64,000 bases of DNA from Glaciimonas sp. PAMC28666 (GTDB taxonomy: Bacteria > Pseudomonadota > Gammaproteobacteria > Burkholderiales > Burkholderiaceae_D): the NCBI RefSeq assembly GCF_016917355.1, contig NZ_CP070304.1:1736001-1800000 (forward strand), in the 5' to 3' direction. The notes beneath the pieces were generated by a model. The model was not told where the DNA came from, did no database searches, and saw only the letters and a program-made list of their open reading frames with translations. The position numbers were made by a program, and so were the translations under genes. Positions 17,091 to 28,247 of this stretch are shown here, one piece after another. The number at the start of each line of letters is the position of its first letter. The stretch's first letter is position 1.

Positions 17091-17691
17091 GAAATTATCT
17101 CCATTAGGGCTATGCTGGAAGTCCCGTCAATATTTCCCGAGATCATTTTTGCATAGATCAATAGCCAGTTTTTGCACGGCACTGCGCTAGTCTAGGCAAT
17201 TACTTAGACTCGCCCTGCAAGACATATTTTTTGCATTGGCGTTAATGGGCGCGGCCTAGGAGCTGACCGCGCTTGATCAAATAGTCACAAAATGACGTTA
17301 ATTTTTGTCCCGTTCTGGTTTTATTGTTTGAATTGTAGAGGGGGAAAATTTAACGCACGAGGTTATCGGCAGGCAGGCCGCTCAATCGAAAAACCGTCAG
17401 GAAACCGGTGGGCTAAGGTCGAGCGTAACGGGAGGCGTGGATGGTGTGGCTGGTATGGATGGTGCGGATGGCGTGGCTGGCGTTGCCCTGCATCGTAATC
17501 AGGAGGAACTATGCGTTTTCGTGCATGTATCTCTTTGACTCGCGTACGCAATGACGTTTGATCGTAGAAAGGTACGATCACGACTGATACAACAGTAGAT
17601 CAACAATCGTCGCGTGCATGCGACGATTGCTTAAAAAGTTAAATGGCGCTTAAGTAGCTTTTACGTAGCACCAGAGAGTACTCGAATAAAT
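17091..17691. other. Gap with short tandem repeats and two hairpins
   Basis: No convincing gene is present. It holds five imperfect 9-base repeats (17438-17482, unit like TGGATGGTG), a perfect 7-bp hairpin GATCGTA/TACGATC (17560-17579) and a perfect 10-bp hairpin CAATCGTCGC/GCGACGATTG (17604-17629). The hairpins lie downstream of rlpA and may end its transcript, although no clear T-run follows. Confidence 0.5.
17604..17629 (-). terminator. Perfect 10-bp hairpin downstream of rlpA
   Basis: CAATCGTCGC, a six-base loop and GCGACGATTG form a perfect stem about 65 bp after the rlpA stop. The run of T expected for an intrinsic terminator is missing in that direction, so the role is only probable. 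Confidence 0.35.
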
Positions 17692-18933
17692 TTACTTTAA
17701 TACGATGATGGCATTAACCGCGGCACGTTGGCGCACCAGTGCTGCTGCTTCTTCCGCGGCTGGGCGTGTGGCATAAGGCCCAGCGTATAAACGATAAATG
17801 CCGCCGACGGCCACATCATCTAATGCGTCTGTACTGACAATTCCCGGCAGCTGCTGCAACAATCGTTGTCGCTCCATCTCAGCATTCGGTTGTCGGGAGA
17901 ATGCGCCCAGTTGCAAATAATAACCTTGCGAACCTTGTGCTGTTGGGTTGCTTTGACTTTTTTCCCGATGTTCGTCTGGCCGGTTGGCGATACTGTCTGC
18001 GCCTGCTACGTCGCTCACTAGACCTGGTTGTGGACGCGGTGACGCCATTAATTCCAGTGCCGTGCTGTCTACTGATGGACTGTTCACCGCCATGGCTGTG
18101 GCACCGTCCAATGGATCCGGCACAGACGCGCCGGTCGATTTGTTCATTGCAAGAATGTCGGCTGGTAGCAGTCGTTCTACTTCGAGTTCACTACTGCCGC
18201 TGCCAAGGTAACCCAACCTCAGCGCTGCCGTGTAGGATAAATCGATAATTCTGGTTGAGTGGAATGGTCCGCGATCATTGATGCGAACAATGATCTGTTT
18301 GCCCGTTTTGAGGTTCGTCACGCGCGCGTATGAAGGAATGGGTAAAGTCGGGTGCGCCGCCGTCATTTTGTACATGTCGTAAGGCTCGCCCGACGAGGTG
18401 CGTTGTTTGTGAAATTTCTTGCCGTACCAACTACCAATGCCGCGCTGTTTAAACGGTTTGTCGTCGATCAAAGGGGTGTAGGTTTTGCCGAATACGACGT
18501 AAGGCTTATTACCGGTACGCGAATAAGGCTCAATCGTGGGAACCGCATCGGCGGTGTTCTGCAACCCCTCCGGGATGTCATCGCCGGGACCATCATCCTT
18601 ATAGTATCCGCCCCGACCTGAACCCGCTGCGGGCATCACCGGCGCGCCCGAGGCCGACCGTGAAGAGGAGGACGACTTGGAAGGTGTTGAGGGCCCCGAG
18701 CGGCCATCGGGAGCTGTTGGCGCGGTACTGCAGCCGGCGACGATCAACAGCGGCACCAAGGCGCTCATTATTCGGCGCAATTCGACAAATCGGTGGCCGA
18801 CATATCGGTGGCCGGCAAATCGGTGGCCTGCACTCCGGTGGTCGGCACTCCGGTGGCCGGCATCCCGGTGGCCGGCAAATCGGTGGCCAAGATACGGATG
18901 GCGAGAAAAAAAATTGAGGATGCAAAATGTCAT
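17692..18933 (-). CDS. rlpA: RlpA, septal/lateral-wall lytic transglycosylase-like lipoprotein
   Basis: Outer-membrane lipoprotein with a double-psi beta-barrel (GIGSWYGKKFHKQRTSSGEP, ARVTNLKTGKQIIVRINDRG) and a C-terminal SPOR domain (GYYLQLGAFSRQPNAE through the end) that binds denuded glycan strands. The lipobox is LLIVAGC. The ATG at 18933 has AAGGA seven bases upstream. The ATG at 18768 just before the hydrophobic segment is the alternative and has no such site. From 18933 the n-region of the signal peptide is extraordinarily long (about 55 residues) and consists of His-Arg-Gly repeats encoded by a 15-bp minisatellite. It is the last gene of the mre/mrd block. Confidence 0.88.
   Translation of the reverse strand: MTFCILNFFSRHPYLGHRFAGHRDAGHRSADHRSAGHRFAGHRYVGHRFVELRRIMSALVPLLIVAGCSTAPTAPDGRSGPSTPSKSSSSSRSASGAPVMPAAGSGRGGYYKDDGPGDDIPEGLQNTADAVPTIEPYSRTGNKPYVVFGKTYTPLIDDKPFKQRGIGSWYGKKFHKQRTSSGEPYDMYKMTAAHPTLPIPSYARVTNLKTGKQIIVRINDRGPFHSTRIIDLSYTAALRLGYLGSGSSELEVERLLPADILAMNKSTGASVPDPLDGATAMAVNSPSVDSTALELMASPRPQPGLVSDVAGADSIANRPDEHREKSQSNPTAQGSQGYYLQLGAFSRQPNAEMERQRLLQQLPGIVSTDALDDVAVGGIYRLYAGPYATRPAAEEAAALVRQRAAVNAIIVLK
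18791..18895. repeat. 15-bp minisatellite, seven copies, at the 5' end of rlpA
   Basis: Seven consecutive 15-base units starting CGGTGGCC (for example CGGTGGCCGGCAAAT, present twice exactly) with small differences between copies. The unit is a multiple of three, so copy number can change without a frameshift. On the coding strand it yields a five-residue repeat resembling GHRFA. Confidence 0.9.
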
Positions 18934-19052
18934 GACGTTTTCCTTGGCAATCGGATCCATCTGATCGACGCCGGGTTGGTGACAAGGCAGCGCAAAAAAT
19001 AGTCAGTAAACCACCAACGAATAATCGACCATCGACCCGCCGCCAGCGACGC

Positions 19053-20165
19053 TCAGGTCTGAATCAATTTACGGTGCCGTTGGATACTCATCAAAATTCC
19101 AGCGCCCAGTCCGAGCGTCACCAATGCAGTACCGCCGTAGCTCAAGAACGGTAACGGCACCCCGACCACTGGAAGAATACCACTGACCATTCCCATATTA
19201 ACAAACGCGTATGTGAAGAAAATCATCGTGATGGATCCGGCCAGCAAACGCGTGAACATGGTTGGCGCGTTGGCTGCGATCATCAGCCCGCGGGCGATCA
19301 GTAAAATATACAGGAACAACAAAATGCTATTCCCGATCAAACCAAACTCTTCCGAGAACACTGCAAAAATAAAATCGGTGGTGCGCTCGGGGATAAACTC
19401 CAGATGCGACTGCGTCCCCTTAAGCCAACCTTTGCCAAAAATGCCGCCGGAACCAACTGCAATCGTTGATTGAATAATGTGAAAACCTTTTCCGAGGGGA
19501 TCGGATGTCGGGTCGATCAACATCATCACGCGTTGGCGTTGATAGTCGTGCAACACGGTCCAGACGACCGGTAAGCTGGCACCCACCGCAATCACCAGGC
19601 CGACCAAAACCCGCCAGCTTAATCCCGCCAGAAAGATGACATAAAATCCAGCTGCCAGCACCAACGTCCCGGTACCCAAATCCGGCTGGCGAATAATCAG
19701 CCCGACCGGCACGACCAACAGGAGTCCGGCCACCAGATAGTCACGCCAGGAAATCATGCCTTCGCGTTTCTGAAAATACCATGCGAGCATCAATGGCATG
19801 GCAATCTTCATAATCTCGGAAGGTTGGATCACGACGCCAAAATTTATCCAGCGGCGTGCGCCTTTTTTGACCATGCCAAACATCGCTACTGCGACCAGTA
19901 AAGCCACGCCGACGGTATAAATGGGAACCGAAAATCGCATCAGGGTTTGCGGCGGGATACTGGCGGCGACCCACATTACAATAAATGCCACCAAAATATT
20001 TCGCAGTTGGTCCTCTACGCGTCCCGGAAAATCAATTCCAGCCGAGTACAAGGTCACGATTCCGACCGACAAGATCAAAAAAATGATCAGCGATAAAGGT
20101 CCATCAAAGATCGCAACATGCGATTTGATCTGACGCCACCAGGAACTTTTTGGAGAAAAATTCAT
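19053..20165 (-). CDS. rodA: RodA, peptidoglycan glycosyltransferase of the elongasome
   Basis: SEDS-family glycosyltransferase of 370 residues with about ten membrane segments. It polymerises lipid II together with PBP2 during cell elongation. Family features are RRWINFGVVIQPSEIMKIAM, GTGTLVLAAGFYVIFLAG and the C-terminal GVPLPFLSYGGTALVTLGLG. It lies directly after mrdA on the same strand (about 90 bp gap) and before rlpA, the standard order in Burkholderiales. Confidence 0.96.
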   Translation of the reverse strand: MNFSPKSSWWRQIKSHVAIFDGPLSLIIFLILSVGIVTLYSAGIDFPGRVEDQLRNILVAFIVMWVAASIPPQTLMRFSVPIYTVGVALLVAVAMFGMVKKGARRWINFGVVIQPSEIMKIAMPLMLAWYFQKREGMISWRDYLVAGLLLVVPVGLIIRQPDLGTGTLVLAAGFYVIFLAGLSWRVLVGLVIAVGASLPVVWTVLHDYQRQRVMMLIDPTSDPLGKGFHIIQSTIAVGSGGIFGKGWLKGTQSHLEFIPERTTDFIFAVFSEEFGLIGNSILLFLYILLIARGLMIAANAPTMFTRLLAGSITMIFFTYAFVNMGMVSGILPVVGVPLPFLSYGGTALVTLGLGAGILMSIQRHRKLIQT

Positions 20166-20253
20166 TGTTTCGTTCTAATTAAGCGACAAGTTCAAATAGC
20201 AAATAAATGCAACACTCGCGGAGCGAGCCGATGCTGCAGCGTGCAATACGACA

Positions 20254-22236
20254 TCACTCGCGATTTCCTGGTGTTTCCGCGCCCGGCTTATAAGACTCAT
20301 CATCGCCGGTATCCGGTTTGCCTTCGGTAGCCGGCGACTGCTCGTCCAGCGGAGGCATCACGACGCTCGGCTTATCGGTGTCACCCGGCCGTTTTCCAAG
20401 CAAATAGTAATCCAATGCTTTACGCGCGATTGGCGCTGCAGCGGCCGCACCGAAGCCGCCATTTTCGACAATCACAGCGATGGCAATGGTTGGCTTGTCG
20501 GCCGGAGCAAACGCTGTATACAACGCATGGTCGCGGAAGCGTTCACCGACGGCGTGCTGGTTGTATTTTTCATTTTGTTTGATCGTAAATACCTGCGCGG
20601 TTCCGGTCTTGCCGCCTGACTCGTAACCCGCCCCGGCAAAAACCCGCGCTGCTGTACCGGCGTGCGTAACGCCCACCATCGCACGTTTGATAAAGTCGAT
20701 ATTTTCCTGCTTTAACGGAATCCTGAAGCTTTCTTTCGGCACCGTCTCGGTATGTGCATGGGTCACACCATCCTCGATGATCTTTACCAGATGCGGCTTC
20801 ATTACAATGCCATTATTGACTAGCGTGGCGGTCGCATGGGCGATCTGTAGCGGTGTAAAAGTATTAAATCCCTGGCCGATACCCAGAGAAACAGTATCAC
20901 CGCCTTGCCATTTCTGACGTGCGACTGTTTTAAAGGCGGATCGCTTCCATGCGGTCGATGGCAGCAAGCCAGTGCGCTCATGCTCCAGATCGATCCCGGT
21001 GAGCTGACCGAAGCCGAACGGCTTCATGAAGTCATGGATGGCATCAACACCCAAGTCGTTGGCTAACATATAGAAATAGGTGTCGCATGATTCGACAATT
21101 GCCTTATACATGTCTACCACGCCGTGCCCGCCAACTTTATCATCGCGGAAACGGTGACCACCGAGCATGAAAAAGCCTTGATCCCGGATAGTCTGCTGCG
21201 GCGTACGCTTGCCCAACTCGAGCCCGGCCAGTGCCATAAATGGCTTATAAGTTGAACCTGGGGGATACGCGCCGTTCATTGGACGATTGATCAGCGGATG
21301 ATCCGGCGAATTCAGGAGTTCGTTCCAACTTTGCTGATCAATGCCGTCGACAAACAGGTTCAAATCATAGGTTGGTTGCGACACATAGGCCAGAATGTCG
21401 CCCGTGGCCGGATCAATGGCGACCAGCGCGCCTCGATGATCGCCAAAAGCTTGCTGTACGATTTTTTGCAATTCGATATCGATGGAAAGAATCAGATTGT
21501 TACCCGGTATGGCAGATGTACGCGACAACGTGCGGACCGCACGGCCACTCGCGGACACTTCGATTTCCTGATAACCCGTAGTACCGTGCAATTGGGTCTC
21601 GTAGCTCTTTTCCAAGCCTTCCTTGCCGATGTAATCGGTGCCTTTATAGTTGGCCGAACCGTCGTTATCCTCAAGCGCTTTTGCATCATCCGGGCTAATG
21701 CGTCCGATATAGCCAATTACGTGCGCGGCAACGTCGCCGAGCGGATATTCGCGGAACAAACGCGCCTGCACGTCAACGCCGGGGAAACGATAACGCTGAA
21801 CTGTGAATTTGGCGACCTCTTCATCGGTAAGCCGCGTGCGGATAGGCAAGCTGGCGAAGCTTTTTGAATCATCCATCAATTTTTTAAAGCGCCGTCGGTC
21901 CTTCGGCCCGATTTCAATCAACTTAGACAAATCATCAATCACGTCTTCCAGTTTGCCGTTGATTTTTGAGCGGGTGATTTCGAGTGTATACGCCGAATAG
22001 TTGCGCGCCAGCACCACTCCGTTACGGTCCAGAATGAGTCCACGATTAGGGACTATCGGGACTAAGGAGATACGGTTTTCTTCGGCTTGTGCCGCGTAGA
22101 CGTCGTGACGGATAACCTGCAGCCAGACAAAACGCGCGACCAGGAGCGAAAAGCAAAATAGAACGAACACCACCACCGCGGCGATCCGCATTCGGAAGTT
22201 GTGGAGTTCGCGTTCGGTATTCTTAAATTCTGTCAT
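20254..22236 (-). CDS. mrdA: PBP2, elongasome transpeptidase
   Basis: Class B penicillin-binding protein 2, the transpeptidase partner of RodA. One N-terminal membrane anchor (IAAVVVFVLFCFSLLVARFV) is followed by the dimerisation domain (NRGLILDRNG) and a transpeptidase domain with active-site PPGSTYKPF (SxxK), SCDTYFYML (SxD) and GGKTGTAQV (KTG). I choose the ATG at 22236 (660 residues), giving the usual MTEF start. The frame also opens 21 codons earlier, immediately after mreD. The C-terminus is an acidic, Pro-rich tail after the last fold element. Confidence 0.95.
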   Translation of the reverse strand: MTEFKNTERELHNFRMRIAAVVVFVLFCFSLLVARFVWLQVIRHDVYAAQAEENRISLVPIVPNRGLILDRNGVVLARNYSAYTLEITRSKINGKLEDVIDDLSKLIEIGPKDRRRFKKLMDDSKSFASLPIRTRLTDEEVAKFTVQRYRFPGVDVQARLFREYPLGDVAAHVIGYIGRISPDDAKALEDNDGSANYKGTDYIGKEGLEKSYETQLHGTTGYQEIEVSASGRAVRTLSRTSAIPGNNLILSIDIELQKIVQQAFGDHRGALVAIDPATGDILAYVSQPTYDLNLFVDGIDQQSWNELLNSPDHPLINRPMNGAYPPGSTYKPFMALAGLELGKRTPQQTIRDQGFFMLGGHRFRDDKVGGHGVVDMYKAIVESCDTYFYMLANDLGVDAIHDFMKPFGFGQLTGIDLEHERTGLLPSTAWKRSAFKTVARQKWQGGDTVSLGIGQGFNTFTPLQIAHATATLVNNGIVMKPHLVKIIEDGVTHAHTETVPKESFRIPLKQENIDFIKRAMVGVTHAGTAARVFAGAGYESGGKTGTAQVFTIKQNEKYNQHAVGERFRDHALYTAFAPADKPTIAIAVIVENGGFGAAAAAPIARKALDYYLLGKRPGDTDKPSVVMPPLDEQSPATEGKPDTGDDESYKPGAETPGNRE

Positions 22237-22301
22237 GAGGTTTGCACCGTGAGATTCTGGCGCAGAGAATGGCGATCGCCGCCGTAAGGAGCGACGCATA
22301 A

Positions 22302-22814
22302 TTAAATCGGACGATTGTCATCACGATTGATGGCACGTCGTTGCGGCGCTAGTAACATCCAGCTGAGCAACGGCCACAAAAGCATGCTGACCAGGCTTTC
22401 CGTGAAAAATAGCCATCCAGGAAACTTGCCGCTAATGATCAACCGCAAAACGAGTTGAACAGCTTGCGTCAATAACAGCAACGGTAGTATGTGCAGAGCC
22501 TGTCCCAATGGCGAAAACCATAATACGCGTCGGTGAATCATGATCGCGAAGTACGAAAGGAGTGTGTACGCCAGTGCATTTTGGCCCAACAGCGTTGCGT
22601 CATGCACGTCGACCAACAATCCCATGCAAAATGCGATAACGATGCCGATCTTGCGCGGCTGATGAATACTCCAAAATATCAACACCAGCGCGACAAAATC
22701 GGGAACACCCTGCATTTGTCCCCACGGCAGTATGTTCAGAAAAAAAGCCAACACCAGCGTAAGCCCGATAAAAAGCGGATTGGCCGGCAATAAAATGTAG
22801 TGAGGACGGCTCAT
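22302..22814 (-). CDS. mreD: MreD, rod-shape membrane protein
   Basis: Integral membrane protein of 170 residues with about five hydrophobic segments, linking MreC and the RodA/PBP2 synthase to MreB. The family block FLNILPWGQMQGVPDFVALV and the following IGIVIAFCMGLLVDVHDATL are clear. The start overlaps the mreC stop by four bases. It ends just before mrdA. Confidence 0.93.
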   Translation of the reverse strand: MSRPHYILLPANPLFIGLTLVLAFFLNILPWGQMQGVPDFVALVLIFWSIHQPRKIGIVIAFCMGLLVDVHDATLLGQNALAYTLLSYFAIMIHRRVLWFSPLGQALHILPLLLLTQAVQLVLRLIISGKFPGWLFFTESLVSMLLWPLLSWMLLAPQRRAINRDDNRPI

Positions 22815-23884
22815 CGACCACGTTCCTGTAGTTTTTTACGCGCCAGTTCAGCTTTTGCACTCTTCTCAACGGTCTTCACCGCATCTTTGTTAGCTTTTTT
22901 GTCCGCTTCACTCGCGGCGTTCGCTGCTTCCTGGGCTGCTTCTTGGGCTTTTTCTCGCGGACTGTCGGTCAACCGGCGCTTGCTCAATGTGTCGACTTTT
23001 CCATTACTTGCCTTCACTGCATCGTCGGGACGAGGAACCGGTTTGGGATCAACCAGTAAGATCAGCAGCTGCCTATGGCGGTCGATACCGGCTGCGGGCT
23101 CGCAAACGATATGTGCAAAAGCATCTGCAGATTTATTTTCAACTAACACCACTTTTGCCACCGTTAAACCTGGCGGATAAACGCCGTCAATACCCGAAGT
23201 CACCAATACGTCGTCTTTTTTAACATCTGCGTTGGCCGACATGAACCGTAAATCAAGGAAACCGGATTGGCCCCGACCATAGGCGACACTGCGCAACCCG
23301 TTCCGTAAAACCTGAACCGGAATTGCCTGATCTTTATCGGTTAATAATGTTATCTCAGAGGTAAATGGAAACACGCGTGTCACCTGCCCGACGATACCCG
23401 CGTCGTCAATAACGGGCTGACCGGCAACCACGCCTTGTTGCGAACCACGATCAACCACAACTTTGCGGGTGAATGGATCGCGAGCATCATAAAGAATTTC
23501 GCTCATCACCGATTTCACCGGCAATTGTTGTTGCGCGCCTAACAGCTTGCGCAGTTGAACGTTTTCCACCGCGAGCAACTGTGCTTGTTGCAATTGCTGC
23601 GCACGCGCAGCTTGCACTGTACGTAATTCGCGATTTTCTTTTTCTACGGAGGATAAGGTGGAGAAGTAATCGATCATGCGATAAGCAGCGTTACGCGGCA
23701 CAAGGGCTATCGTCTGAACCGGATACAGCACTGTGCCCACAGTCTGCCGCAGAAACACGAGTGCGTGCAACCGTGCGTCGACGATCAGCAGTGTCAGCGC
23801 CAGCAACGTACAAACAATCGCCTTGCCGCGTGCCGAGGCACCTTGCTTAAAGAGTGGAGGCGGGCTGTATTCCATTGATGGCAA
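22811..23884 (-). CDS. mreC: MreC, rod-shape scaffold protein
   Basis: Periplasmic scaffold of the elongasome anchored by one N-terminal membrane segment (IVCTLLALTLLIVDARL). A coiled coil follows (ENRELRTVQAARAQQLQQAQ) and then the beta-barrel domain with DRGSQQGVVAGQPVID and ITLLTDKDQAIPVQV. The 357-residue length includes a long Ala/Lys/Glu-rich tail (last about 60 residues) predicted to be helical and common in betaproteobacterial MreC. The gene is translationally coupled to mreD. Confidence 0.95.
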   Translation of the reverse strand: MPSMEYSPPPLFKQGASARGKAIVCTLLALTLLIVDARLHALVFLRQTVGTVLYPVQTIALVPRNAAYRMIDYFSTLSSVEKENRELRTVQAARAQQLQQAQLLAVENVQLRKLLGAQQQLPVKSVMSEILYDARDPFTRKVVVDRGSQQGVVAGQPVIDDAGIVGQVTRVFPFTSEITLLTDKDQAIPVQVLRNGLRSVAYGRGQSGFLDLRFMSANADVKKDDVLVTSGIDGVYPPGLTVAKVVLVENKSADAFAHIVCEPAAGIDRHRQLLILLVDPKPVPRPDDAVKASNGKVDTLSKRRLTDSPREKAQEAAQEAANAASEADKKANKDAVKTVEKSAKAELARKKLQERGR

Positions 23885-24085
23885 ACAGGTTATCAGTGAC
23901 TAAATGAAGAAGAGGATAGTACAAAACCACGCTGTGTGACGAACAATCCCGAAAGACCACCCACACCGGCGAATGTCAGGAATTATAACGACCGGCCGGG
24001 CGAACGCGGTCGGGCCGGCCAAAGGTATGCCGTTTACGCAGGGAGCCAAAGGCTTCCTGCGCGACAGCACGCCACGTCCACGAGA

Positions 24086-25539
<1,454 letters not shown>

Positions 25540-25842
25540 ATGTCACTTGCCCTTTCAGACGTTAAACGTATTGCTAATCTAGCCCGTCTTGAGCTGACCG
25601 AGGACCAGGCTACGGCCACCTTGGATAAACTTAATGGCATTTTTTCATTGGTAGAACAGCTACGCGCCGTCGACACCGCGGGAGTTGAACCGTTAAGTCA
25701 TCCGATCGCCGCCCTGCAGGCAGATCTTTCGCTGCGCCTGCGCGACGACATCGTTACCGAAACCAATCACCGTGAAGACTATCAACGCGCCGCACCGGCG
25801 ACTGAGGATGGCCTCTATTTAGTGCCGAAAGTTATCGAATAA
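25540..25842 (+). CDS. gatC: GatC, Asp/Glu-tRNA amidotransferase subunit C
   Basis: Small subunit (100 residues) that stabilises the GatA-GatB complex converting misacylated Glu-tRNA(Gln) and Asp-tRNA(Asn) into Gln- and Asn-tRNA. Conserved features are [17 protein letters not shown] at the start, [12 protein letters not shown] in the middle, and the LRDDIVTE and YLVPKVIE elements near the end. It begins the rightward gatC-gatA-gatB set. Confidence 0.96.
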   Translation: MSLALSDVKRIANLARLELTEDQATATLDKLNGIFSLVEQLRAVDTAGVEPLSHPIAALQADLSLRLRDDIVTETNHREDYQRAAPATEDGLYLVPKVIE

Positions 25843-26162
25843 TTTTCTCTTGAGAAATATAACGCAATGTGCGTTTCATTGCGTAAATCATTTGCATTGT
25901 TTTCATCGTTTTTTGAAATCACGGTCCAAAGTGGGCTTTCGGAGCTCGGACCAACATCCTGTTAAAAAAAACACAATGAAATGGCAAAACGGTACCAATT
26001 ACGCAACAGTTACCGGCAGAAAGCCTTTAGCAACAGCATTGTTGCGGTCATCGCTATTCGTCCTTTATCAGCTTAATATTGACCGCCTGTATCCAAGCTA
26101 ATTACTAGCAAATAATACAAGCAAATAAGTCATTCCTTATTTATCAGGCAAGTTTCCAACTC
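25843..26162. other. gatC-gatA spacer with a hairpin
   Basis: A 320-base gap, unusually long for this operon, holding a perfect inverted repeat ACGCAATG/CATTGCGT at 25862-25884. An 83-codon frame here has no family resemblance and I do not call it a gene. Confidence 0.4.
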
Positions 26163-27632
26163 ATGCATACAAAAACTCTTAAACAACTGTCAATACTGCT
26201 TCACGACAAGAAAATTTCTTCGGTGGAACTGACGACACAATTTTTGGCGCGTATTCAACAAAGCGATTTAAATGCTTTTCTACACGTAGAGCCAGAGTTA
26301 ACGTTGCAGCAGGCGCGTGCCGCCGATCAGCGATTGGCACAAAATAACGCCACACCGCTGACCGGCCTGCCCATTGCGCATAAAGATATTTTTGTGACGC
26401 GCGACTGGCGCTCCACGGCTGGTTCCAAAATGCTGGAAAATTACGTTAGTCCTTTCGATGCAACCGTGGTGTCCCATTTTAAAGATGCCGGAATGGTGCA
26501 TCTGGGCAAGCTCAACTGCGATGAATTTGCAATGGGTTCCTCCAATGAGAGTTCTTATTTCGGTGCGGTAAAAAACCCATGGGATAAAACGGCGATTCCT
26601 GGCGGCTCTTCTGGTGGTTCAGCCGCGGCTGTCGCAGCGCGTTTGACGCCAGCGGCGACTGCCACCGATACGGGCGGATCAATCCGGCAACCTGCATCGC
26701 TGTGCGGCGTCACCGGCATCAAACCTACATACGGCAGTGTTTCGCGGTTTGGCATGATCGCGTTTGCCTCGTCGCTGGACCAGGCTGGACCAATCGCTCA
26801 AACAGCAGAAGATTGCGCAATGTTGCTAAATGCGATGGTGGGTTTCGACGCGCGCGATTCAACCTGTCTGGAGCGACCGAAAGAAGACTTTACACGCGAC
26901 TTGAATAACGACCTGAAAGGGTTGCGGATCGGTATTCCTAAAGAATATTTCAGTAGCGGCCTGGCACCTGACGTTGAACAGGCGGTTCGTGCAGCCTTGA
27001 ATGAGTATGAAAAATTAGGTGCCGTTCTGGTCGATATTTCTCTGCCAAAAACCGAGTTATCGATTCCGGTCTATTACGTCATCGCGCCAGCTGAAGCATC
27101 CTCCAATCTGAGCCGTTTTGATGGCGTTCGGTATGGACATCGCGCTGCGAATTATAAAGATCTGGCGGACATGTATCAAAAGTCGCGGGCAGAGGGATTT
27201 GGCGAGGAAGTCAAACGCCGAATTTTGGTAGGCGCCTATGTTTTATCGCACGGTTATTACGATGCGTATTATTTGCAAGCGCAAAAAATCCGCCGACTGA
27301 TCGCAGAGGATTTTCAGAAGGCGCTGACAGGTCCGAATCGTTTGTGCGATGTCATCATGGGGCCGGTATCGCCGACAGTGGCGTGGGATCTGGGGGCCAA
27401 GGCCAACGATCCTGTAGCGAATTACCTGGCCGATATTTATACCTTGTCGAGTAGCCTCGCCGGGCTGCCCGGCATGTCGATTCCCTGTGGTTTTGGTCAG
27501 GGCGAAAAAAATGCACATCGTCCGGTTGGATTGCAAATCATCGGGTCTTATTTTGACGAAGCCAGACTGCTTAATGTAGCGCACCAATTTCAGCGTGTAA
27601 CCGACTGGCATTTGCGATCGCCAACTAATTAA
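26163..27632 (+). CDS. gatA: GatA, amidotransferase glutaminase subunit
   Basis: Amidase-signature subunit (489 residues) that hydrolyses glutamine and delivers ammonia to GatB. The catalytic triad is visible: Lys in [10 protein letters not shown], the cis-Ser in [14 protein letters not shown] and the nucleophile Ser in [32 protein letters not shown] and the C-terminal [11 protein letters not shown] complete the family pattern. The gene is separated from gatC by 320 bp and is followed closely by a secreted-protein gene before gatB. Confidence 0.97.
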   Translation: MHTKTLKQLSILLHDKKISSVELTTQFLARIQQSDLNAFLHVEPELTLQQARAADQRLAQNNATPLTGLPIAHKDIFVTRDWRSTAGSKMLENYVSPFDATVVSHFKDAGMVHLGKLNCDEFAMGSSNESSYFGAVKNPWDKTAIPGGSSGGSAAAVAARLTPAATATDTGGSIRQPASLCGVTGIKPTYGSVSRFGMIAFASSLDQAGPIAQTAEDCAMLLNAMVGFDARDSTCLERPKEDFTRDLNNDLKGLRIGIPKEYFSSGLAPDVEQAVRAALNEYEKLGAVLVDISLPKTELSIPVYYVIAPAEASSNLSRFDGVRYGHRAANYKDLADMYQKSRAEGFGEEVKRRILVGAYVLSHGYYDAYYLQAQKIRRLIAEDFQKALTGPNRLCDVIMGPVSPTVAWDLGAKANDPVANYLADIYTLSSSLAGLPGMSIPCGFGQGEKNAHRPVGLQIIGSYFDEARLLNVAHQFQRVTDWHLRSPTN

Positions 27633-27646
27633 AACGGGAACCGTTC

Positions 27647-28165
27647 ATGCGCAACGTCCGCACTTTTTTGCACCGTTATTTTTTATCGATGCTGTTGTTA
27701 CTGAGCATAACAGCATTATCGACACCGCTTTATGCACAGGAATTGCGGACCAAATTTGGCTGCAATACGACGCATACCGAAGGCGGTGAAAAAGTAATTT
27801 TGGCTGATGAGGGCGAAATTCATTTGGACGGCAACCAAATAAAGACCTTTAGATGGGAGTCGGACCAATACCGGACTTTGCACGGCTTCGATTGCAGCGT
27901 GGATGAAAGCGACGAACCGGTCGCTGTAGTGACGCAAAGTGGCGACAAACCCGGCTGGCGCATCACCCTAAAAGATCCGGTAGCGGCAAGAAATCGGCGT
28001 GGCTTTGACTTCTATAATCACGGCAAAAATTGCAGCATCCGCCTACAACGCGATGGCGACTCGTTAAGCATCAAACCGAGTTGTCCGGCGTTGTGCGGTT
28101 CGAGAGTAAATTTCACGGAATTGTCGGTGAATTTAAAAACCGGTACCTGCCGTCACGAAGAATAA
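27647..28165 (+). CDS. Secreted protein of unknown function between gatA and gatB
   Basis: A 172-residue protein with an N-terminal signal peptide (hydrophobic core FLSMLLLLSITALSTPLYA, likely cut after YAQ). The mature part is beta-rich with six cysteines (FGCNTTHTEGG, FDCSVDES, KNCSIRL, SCPALCG, TGTCRHEE), suggesting disulphides in the periplasm. Only 14 bp separate it from gatA, so it is probably cotranscribed with the amidotransferase genes. I do not recognise a family, and nothing visible links it to tRNA amidation. Confidence 0.75.
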   Translation: MRNVRTFLHRYFLSMLLLLSITALSTPLYAQELRTKFGCNTTHTEGGEKVILADEGEIHLDGNQIKTFRWESDQYRTLHGFDCSVDESDEPVAVVTQSGDKPGWRITLKDPVAARNRRGFDFYNHGKNCSIRLQRDGDSLSIKPSCPALCGSRVNFTELSVNLKTGTCRHEE

Positions 28166-28247
28166 ACGCAACACTGCACGCGGTTGGTGAGATTGTCCTG
28201 ACAATCTGAATAGCTACCGCGTGCGCACAAAAAGAAGCGAGAAAATT

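Noticed and set aside
17292-17498. 68-codon plus-strand frame with Gly-Trp repeats
   Set aside because: The repeats come from a 9-bp tandem DNA array. No ribosome site, domain or homologue was recognised.
18660-19002. Plus-strand and alternative-frame ORFs over the rlpA minisatellite (Gly/His- or Trp/Pro-rich)
   Set aside because: The repeat unit is 15 bp, so every frame stays open. Only the minus-strand RlpA frame continues into known domains.
23990-24030. GC-rich hairpin CCGGCC...GGCCGG between mreC and mreB considered as terminator
   Set aside because: The stem is short with a large loop and no T-run; the genes look cotranscribed.
25850-26101. 83-codon frame between gatC and gatA
   Set aside because: No family features and no convincing start; composition is like intergenic DNA.
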